From Eubacterium sp. (GTDB lineage: Bacteria; Bacillota; Clostridia; Lachnospirales; Lachnospiraceae), in assembly GCA_021442545.1 (NCBI GenBank), contig JABUSX010000323.1, positions 1-6,324 of the forward strand: a stretch of 6,324 nucleotides of DNA, in the 5' to 3' direction. Positions 1 through 6,324 of this stretch are shown piece by piece (position 1 is the stretch's first letter; each line of letters opens with the position of its first letter). Under the pieces are notes generated by a model. The model was given only the letters and a program-made list of their open reading frames with translations. It had not been told where the DNA came from and ran no database searches. The position numbers were made by a program, and so were the translations under genes.

Positions 1-36
1 AGATCATTATTTTATGAAAATATCAGGTAACAGTAT

Positions 37-252
37 ATGAAAATAACCATACATGATGAATTTATAAAACTTGGTCAGGCCATGAAGCTGTCGGGACTTG
101 TGAATGAAGGAGCCGAAGCAAAACAGGTCATTAATGACGGTGAGGTTTTTGTAAACGGTGAAGTGGAAATACGCCGCGGAAGAAAACTCAGAGAAGGAGA
201 TATTTTTACCTGGAAGGGACAGGAAGTTCAGATCATAAAATCTGAGTTATAA
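37..252 (+). CDS. yaaA: S4 domain RNA-binding protein YaaA (RlbA-like)
   Basis: This 71-residue protein consists of essentially one S4 RNA-binding domain. The S4 fold is recognisable from the run ITIHDEFIKLGQAMKLSG (residues 3-20), then the central AKQVINDGEVFVNGE (28-42), then the basic RRGRKLREGDIF (46-57) ending in a short beta strand. The length fits the YaaA family, which sits between dnaN and recF in many Firmicutes and has been linked in Bacillus subtilis to large ribosomal subunit assembly; that role is carried over by family, not shown here. It should act in the cytoplasm by binding structured rRNA. The ATG at 37 is chosen because the frame has a TAA at 28-30. A weak AGGT lies at 25-28, eight bases upstream. 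The ATG overlaps a TGA of another frame (38-40), which would allow coupling to an upstream gene. The family assignment is firm; the molecular role is less so. Confidence 0.93.
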   Translation: MKITIHDEFIKLGQAMKLSGLVNEGAEAKQVINDGEVFVNGEVEIRRGRKLREGDIFTWKGQEVQIIKSEL

Positions 253-254
253 AA

Positions 255-287
255 CGGATGCAGATGGACATGAAACAAATGTATCCG
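255..287 (+). other. Possible RNA stem-loop in the yaaA-recF gap
   Basis: CGGATGCA at 255-262 can pair with TGTATCCG at 280-287, giving eight base pairs including one G-U, around a 17-base loop. It begins just after the yaaA stop and ends ahead of both candidate recF starts. No U-tract follows, so it is not an intrinsic terminator. It could affect recF translation or mRNA processing, but a stem this short can arise by chance. Confidence 0.25.
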
Positions 288-333
288 AAAAAGTGAAATG
301 AAAAGGGATGAAATATCCGGGTTAATAAGACAG

Positions 334-1416
334 ATGCAGATTGAATCACTGGAACTGAAAAATTTCCGGAATTATGAAAAAGAATCTTTTGTATTTGATC
401 CGGGAACCAATATTCTGTACGGAGATAATGCACAGGGAAAAACGAATGTTCTGGAAGCTTTGGAAGTCTGTGCGACGACAAGAACACACCGGGGAAAACA
501 TGAATCGGAAGTCATCCGGTTCGGAGAAGAAGATGCTCATCTGAGGCTCTTTTTCCGGAAAAAAAATATATCCAGAAAAATAGATATACATATTCGCAGA
601 TCGGATAAAAAAGGGGCTGCACTGGATGGTGTTCCCGTAAGGAAAGCGGCGGATATTTACGGACAGATACATATCGTTTCTTTCTTTCCGGAAGATCTGG
701 GAATGATAAAAAACAGCCCGAAGGAAAGAAGAAGATTTCTGGACAGCCAGCTCTGCCAGCTGAACAGCGGTTATGTTCTGCAGCTGACAGAATATAATAA
801 AATAATCCGGCAGAGAAATGCTCTTTTAAAGGATGTCCGTTACGGAGATCAGATCGACGCGGTTCTGGATATCTGGGATGAAAAAATGATATCCTGCGGA
901 AGTTTTGTTATCCGTCAAAGAGAAGAATTTCTGAAAAAACTGAATGTTCTTGTAAAAGAGATACATGAAGAAATAACAGACGGAAAAGAGGATATGCAGC
1001 TGGTCTATGAACCGGACAGCAGTGCGGATCTGTTAAAAGACAAAATTCTGAAAAACCGGGAAAAGGATCTGAGATGGAAACAATCTACAGCCGGGCCGCA
1101 CAAGGATGATTTTAAAGTTGAAGTCAACGGTATGGATCTTAGGCAGTACGGTTCGCAGGGTCAGCAGAGAAGTGCAGCTTTATCCATCAAGATTGCGGAA
1201 ATTGCGCTGGTCCGGGAACAGACAGGAGATGATCCGATCCTTCTTCTGGATGATGTTCTTTCCGAACTGGACAGCCGCCGGCAGAAAAAGCTGCTGCAGT
1301 GTATAGAAAAAACACAGACCTTTCTGACCTGTACAGGCATGGATGAACTGATCGGACATTCTTTCCGTGTAGATAAAGCCTTTCATATCCGGGAAGGTCA
1401 CATAACAGGAAGCTGA
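334..1416 (+). CDS. recF: DNA replication and repair protein RecF
   Basis: RecF is a cytoplasmic SMC/Rad50-like ATPase that dimerises on ATP and works with RecO and RecR to load RecA at single-strand gaps. In this 360-residue protein the ABC-type head motifs are complete. Walker A is GDNAQGKT at residues 30-37. The basic segment SPKERRRFLDSQL follows the first lobe. The signature motif YGSQGQQR is at 272-279, and Walker B with the D-loop is DPILLLDDVLSELD at 300-313. Length and motif order match the family (about 360-370 aa). The ATG at 334 is chosen because MQIESLELKNFRNYE aligns with the usual RecF N-terminus, where the first beta strand starts at once. An in-frame ATG at 298 would add 12 residues (MKRDEISGLIRQ) not typical of the family. 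Neither start has a strong ribosome binding site. The gene lies between yaaA and gyrB on the same strand and is probably co-transcribed with them. Confidence 0.96.
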   Translation: MQIESLELKNFRNYEKESFVFDPGTNILYGDNAQGKTNVLEALEVCATTRTHRGKHESEVIRFGEEDAHLRLFFRKKNISRKIDIHIRRSDKKGAALDGVPVRKAADIYGQIHIVSFFPEDLGMIKNSPKERRRFLDSQLCQLNSGYVLQLTEYNKIIRQRNALLKDVRYGDQIDAVLDIWDEKMISCGSFVIRQREEFLKKLNVLVKEIHEEITDGKEDMQLVYEPDSSADLLKDKILKNREKDLRWKQSTAGPHKDDFKVEVNGMDLRQYGSQGQQRSAALSIKIAEIALVREQTGDDPILLLDDVLSELDSRRQKKLLQCIEKTQTFLTCTGMDELIGHSFRVDKAFHIREGHITGS

Positions 1417-3408
<1,992 letters not shown>

Positions 3409-3411
3409 TAT

Positions 3412-3418
3412 AAGAGGA
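3412..3418 (+). promoter_or_regulatory. gyrA ribosome binding site
   Basis: AAGAGGA lies in the 15-base gyrB-gyrA gap, with its AGG ending six bases before the ATG at 3424. It is the best Shine-Dalgarno match of the four genes, consistent with efficient gyrA translation from a shared mRNA. Confidence 0.8.
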
Positions 3419-3423
3419 TAAAT

Positions 3424-6027
3424 ATGGACGATAAAGTTTTTGACAGAATAGAAGATGTCGATCTGAAGAAGAAGATGGAAGATTCGTACATCGATTATGC
3501 TATGAGTGTTATTGCCGCTCGTGCCCTTCCTGATGTACGTGACGGTCTCAAACCGGTTCAGAGGCGTATCCTGCATTCCATGGTCGAACTGAATAACGGA
3601 CCTGATAAACCGCACAGAAAATGCGCCAGAATCGTCGGTGATACGATGGGTAAATATCACCCGCACGGAGATTCGTCCATTTACGGTGCGCTGGTCAACA
3701 TGGCGCAGGACTGGTCCATGCGCTATACACTGATAGACGGACACGGCAATTTCGGTTCCGTTGACGGTGACGGCGCCGCGGCCATGCGTTATACGGAAGC
3801 CAGGCTTTCCAGAATTTCCATGGAAATGGTTGCCGATATCAATAAAGATACGGTGGATTTCATTCCGAATTTCGATGATACGGAAAAAGAACCGGTCGTA
3901 ATGCCGTCCCGTTTTCCGAATCTTCTTGTAAACGGAACGACGGGTATTGCGGTCGGCATGGCTACCAATATACCCACCCATAACCTGCGCGAAGTGATCG
4001 AAGCGGTTGTCAGAATCATTGATAATCAGGTAGAAGAGGACCGCGAAACATCCATCGATGAGATCCTTCAGATCATCAAGGGACCGGATTTTCCGACTGG
4101 TGCGGAGATCCTCGGAAGAAGAGGCATAGAGGAAGCTTACCGGACAGGCCGCGGAAAGATCCGTATTCGTGCTGTCACGGAGATCGAGACTCTTCCGAAC
4201 GGAAAAAGCCAGATCATAGTCAGTGAACTGCCTTATCTCGTAAATAAAGCACGCCTGATCGAAAAGATTGCCGATCTGGTCCGGGATAAAAAAATCGACG
4301 GCATCACGGCGGTTAATGACCATTCCAGCAGGGAAGGCATGCGGATCTGCATTGAACTCCGCAGAGATGCCAACGCAAACGTCATTCTGAATCAGCTCTA
4401 CAAGCATACCCAGCTGCAGGATACCTTCGGCACGATCATGCTGGCGCTTGTGGATAATCAGCCGAAGATCCTGAATATCCTTCAGCTTCTTCAGCATTAT
4501 CTGAAACACCAGGAAGAGGTCATAACCCGCCGTACAAAATATGATCTGAACAAGGCGGAAGAACGTGCCCATATCTTGGAAGGTCTGATCAAGGCTCTGG
4601 ATATCATCAACGAGATCATACGCGTCATACGTGCCTCTGCGAATGCGCAGGAAGCAAAGGCAAATCTGGTCGCGGATTTCGGATTTACCGAAGTGCAGGC
4701 ACAGGCTATTGTCGATATGCGTCTTCGTGCACTGACCGGTCTGGAACGTGAAAAACTGCAGAATGAATATCAGGATCTTCTGGAAAAAATCCGGAGATAT
4801 AAAGCCATCCTCGGAGATCATAAGATCCTCCTCGGCGTGATCCGTACCGAGATCATGGAGATTGCGGATAAGTACGGTGACGAGCGCCGTACAAAGATCG
4901 GATATGAAGTAGACGACATTTCCGTGGAAGATCTGATTCCGGATGTTACCACCATGATCGCGGCAACAAAAATGGGTTACATCAAACGCATGACCCCGGA
5001 TAATTTCCGCAGCCAGAACCGTGGAGGACGCGGTATCAAGGGCATGCAGACGATCGAAAACGACTACATTGCCGACCTGTTCATGACGCAGACACACAGC
5101 TATCTGATGTTCTTTACGAACCTCGGCAGAGTGTACCGTCTCAAGGCTTATGAAATTCCCGAAAGCGGGCGCACGGCACGCGGCACAGCGGTCGTCAATC
5201 TGCTGCAGATGCTGCCGGACGAAACCATAACCGCCATCATTCCCATCGATGATTTTATCGAAGGCCAGTATCTGCTTATGGCTACAAAGAAAGGAATGAT
5301 CAAAAAGACACCTCTGGAATCATTCCGGAATGTGCGCCGGAACGGTCTTGCTGCGATCACGCTTAAGGAAGATGACCAGCTTATCGAAGTGAAATACACA
5401 GACGGTGATCAGGATGTATATCTGGTCACAAAAGAAGGTATGTCCATCCGTTTTCATGAAACGGATGTCCGTCCGACGGGACGCGGATCCATGGGCGTTT
5501 TGGGAATCCGTCTGAAATCATCAGATGAAGTAATCGGCATGCAGCTCCGCTCACAGGGAGAAGACCTGCTCCTCGTATCGGAAAAAGGCATCGGAAAGAG
5601 AACAAAAGCCGATACCTTCAATATTCAGAGCCGGGGAGGAAAAGGCAAGTTATGCTATAAACCCATGCCGAAAACAGGAAACCTTGTCGGAGTCAAAGCG
5701 GTCAATGAAGAAGATGAAGTCATGCTGATCACAACGGAAGGCATCATCATCCGCACACCCGTATCCGGAATATCCGTACAAGGCCACTACGCCTCCGGCG
5801 TAAAACTGATCCGTACGGAAGACGGCGTGGCCAGCATAGCAAAAGTAAGAGAAAAAGATCAGGAAGAAACCGAAAGACCGGAAGAAACAGAAGAAGCAGA
5901 AAGCCCGGAAGAAGCGGAAAAACCGGAAGGATCGGAAAGACCGGAAGAATCGGAGGAAGCAGAAAATCCGGAAAGACCGGAAGAAGCAGAAGCTAAAGAA
6001 ACAGAAAAAGAGGAAATAAAAGAATAA
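3424..6027 (+). CDS. gyrA: DNA gyrase subunit A, with a long acidic C-terminal tail
   Basis: GyrA is the DNA-cleaving and DNA-wrapping subunit of gyrase. In this 867-residue protein the breakage-reunion domain has RALPDVRDGLKPVQRR from Arg33, the quinolone-determining stretch HPHGDSSIYG at 79-88, and the catalytic Arg122-Tyr123 in AAMRYTEAR. Ile175, the DNA-bending residue, lies in TTGIAVGMATNIP. A coiled-coil arm follows (about 345-490). The C-terminal beta-pinwheel has six blades, recognisable near residues 520, 568, 624, 672, 722 and 773. The GyrA box QNRGGRG at 531-537 separates it from ParC, and a second box-like QSRGGKG is at 735-741. Residues 813-867 form a Glu/Pro-rich tail (27 Glu, 6 Pro of 55) that is repetitive. 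Gly88 replaces the acidic residue found at E. coli Asp87. The start has a good ribosome binding site and the standard N-terminus. It is the last gene before the terminator. Confidence 0.98.
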   Translation: MDDKVFDRIEDVDLKKKMEDSYIDYAMSVIAARALPDVRDGLKPVQRRILHSMVELNNGPDKPHRKCARIVGDTMGKYHPHGDSSIYGALVNMAQDWSMRYTLIDGHGNFGSVDGDGAAAMRYTEARLSRISMEMVADINKDTVDFIPNFDDTEKEPVVMPSRFPNLLVNGTTGIAVGMATNIPTHNLREVIEAVVRIIDNQVEEDRETSIDEILQIIKGPDFPTGAEILGRRGIEEAYRTGRGKIRIRAVTEIETLPNGKSQIIVSELPYLVNKARLIEKIADLVRDKKIDGITAVNDHSSREGMRICIELRRDANANVILNQLYKHTQLQDTFGTIMLALVDNQPKILNILQLLQHYLKHQEEVITRRTKYDLNKAEERAHILEGLIKALDIINEIIRVIRASANAQEAKANLVADFGFTEVQAQAIVDMRLRALTGLEREKLQNEYQDLLEKIRRYKAILGDHKILLGVIRTEIMEIADKYGDERRTKIGYEVDDISVEDLIPDVTTMIAATKMGYIKRMTPDNFRSQNRGGRGIKGMQTIENDYIADLFMTQTHSYLMFFTNLGRVYRLKAYEIPESGRTARGTAVVNLLQMLPDETITAIIPIDDFIEGQYLLMATKKGMIKKTPLESFRNVRRNGLAAITLKEDDQLIEVKYTDGDQDVYLVTKEGMSIRFHETDVRPTGRGSMGVLGIRLKSSDEVIGMQLRSQGEDLLLVSEKGIGKRTKADTFNIQSRGGKGKLCYKPMPKTGNLVGVKAVNEEDEVMLITTEGIIIRTPVSGISVQGHYASGVKLIRTEDGVASIAKVREKDQEETERPEETEEAESPEEAEKPEGSERPEESEEAENPERPEEAEAKETEKEEIKE
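5872..5990 (+). repeat. Coding repeat in the gyrA tail (Glu-Pro-rich)
   Basis: The 15-base word GAAAGACCGGAAGAA occurs exactly three times, at 5872-5886, 5935-5949 and 5971-5985. The spacings are 63 and 36 bases, both multiples of three, so the frame is kept. Related GAAGAA/CCGGAA units fill the gaps. In protein this gives RPEETEEAE, RPEESEEAE and RPEEAEA, with SPEEAEKPEGSE and NPE between. The pattern suggests in-frame duplication or slippage expansion of the tail. Confidence 0.8.
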
Positions 6028-6138
6028 GAGAAAATAAATAACCGGATAAAAGAGTAAGAGGAAAAGGAATAAAAGTAAAAACTAAAGAAAATAAAAGAAA
6101 TCAAAAAGCATAAAAGAACATAAAAGAGCATAAAAGAG
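6016..6138 (+). repeat. Dispersed ATAAAAG word array spanning the gyrA stop
   Basis: ATAAAAG occurs at 6016, 6046, 6069, 6091, 6110, 6120 and 6130. The last three copies form a 10-bp tandem repeat, CATAAAAGAR, at 6109-6138. The copies at 6016 and 6046 belong to a longer 30-base-offset direct repeat, ATAAAAGARTAAGAG. That repeat includes the stop codon, so TAA occurs in the gyrA frame at 6025 and again at 6055. I see no open reading frame, promoter or known element in this stretch; it looks like 3' untranslated sequence of the gyrA mRNA. Confidence 0.65.
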
Positions 6139-6148
6139 CACGTACAGT

Positions 6149-6190
6149 AGACTGCCGCATTAAACAAAATAAATGCGGCAGTCTTTTTGT
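6149..6190 (+). terminator. Intrinsic (Rho-independent) terminator of the gyrB-gyrA operon
   Basis: AGACTGCCGCATT at 6149-6161 pairs perfectly over 13 bases with AATGCGGCAGTCT at 6172-6184, around a 10-base A-rich loop. It is followed directly by TTTTTGT, with the first T shared with the stem. There is no A-run before the left arm, so it is directional for the + strand. It lies 121 bases after the gyrA stop and is the only strong terminator in the window, which supports one transcriptional end for the whole gene block. Confidence 0.93.
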
Positions 6191-6198
6191 ATTCTTTG

Positions 6199-6324
6199 AT
6201 ACAACAAATTCTGGGCTGTAACAAATTCTGAATTGCAGGGGATTCAGAACTGCAATGATTTTGAACTGCAATGGATTTTGAGCTGCAATGGATTTTGAGC
6301 TGCAATGGATTTTGAGCTGCAATG
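6199..6324. repeat. 17-bp tandem repeat (minisatellite), truncated by the window end
   Basis: The consensus unit is CTGCAATGGATTTTGAG. Units start at 6199, 6216, 6233, 6250 (16 bases, one deleted), 6266, 6283, 6300 and 6317, the last cut off after eight bases. Units at 6266, 6283 and 6300 are identical, 6250 is close, and those at 6199-6249 are diverged, so the array decays towards the terminator. A seven-base inverted repeat, ATTGCAG (6232-6238) and CTGCAAT (6250-6256), sits inside it. There are no unique spacers, so it is not a CRISPR array. The + strand carries stops in all frames across the perfect units, and the - strand is open but shows no protein signal. Function is unknown. Confidence 0.88.

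Noticed and set aside
2..40. Possible 3' end of an upstream gene (frame ending TGA at 38-40, reading DHYFMKISGNSI)
   Set aside because: Synteny suggests dnaN upstream, but these 12 codons do not resemble the usual DnaN C-terminus, and another frame ends at 28-30. Too short to assign.
5859..6305. Minus-strand reading frame of 148 codons with a Ser-rich C-terminal half
   Set aside because: It is the antisense of the Glu-rich gyrA tail (GAA and GGA codons read back as Ser/Leu/Phe) and passes through the gyrA terminator hairpin. No start signal or family resemblance.
6101..6322. Minus-strand 73-codon frame starting in the 17-bp repeat
   Set aside because: The repeat unit lacks stops on the minus strand in any frame, so openness there is automatic; the rest crosses the terminator and has no recognisable protein features.
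6199..6324. CRISPR array
   Set aside because: The units are contiguous 17-mers without unique spacers, and no cas-like gene is present.

Overview
The window is the conserved replication-origin-proximal block of a low-to-mid GC Firmicute: yaaA (S4-domain protein), recF, gyrB and gyrA, all on the + strand in the order usually found downstream of dnaA-dnaN. The protein sequences look clostridial and closest to Lachnospiraceae in style. Examples are the GyrA stretch YHPHGDSSIYGALVNMAQ, the RecF C-terminal FLTCTGMDE, and a GyrB of Gram-positive length (653 aa) without the large insert of the enterobacterial protein. This placement is from family recognition, not from a search. dnaN itself is not visible; only 36 bases precede yaaA.

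Layout: yaaA 37-252; an 81-base gap holding a possible stem-loop and a 12-codon mini-ORF; recF 334-1416 (alternative start 298); 30 bases; gyrB 1447-3408 (alternative GTG start 1435); 15 bases with a good ribosome binding site; gyrA 3424-6027. The gyrA end and its downstream region form an unusually purine-rich strand (5851-6140, about 82% purine). It begins as a Glu-rich coding repeat and continues past the stop codon as a non-coding array of ATAAAAG words. A strong intrinsic terminator (6149-6190) closes the operon. The last 126 bases are a 17-bp tandem repeat that becomes perfect towards the window edge and runs out of the window.

The genes make sense together. YaaA is an RNA-binding protein linked to ribosomes. 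RecF is the SMC-like ATPase that with RecO and RecR loads RecA at gapped DNA. GyrB and GyrA form the A2B2 DNA gyrase that introduces negative supercoils ahead of replication forks. All catalytic motifs expected of RecF, GyrB and GyrA are intact, and no gene is broken.

I do not see a novel multi-gene system here; this is core-genome housekeeping DNA. The points worth a second look are the 55-residue repetitive acidic GyrA tail and its apparent decayed continuation beyond the stop codon, the 17-bp minisatellite after the terminator, and two drug-site positions that differ from Escherichia coli gyrase (GyrA Gly88 at the Asp87 position, GyrB Asn150 at the Arg136 position).
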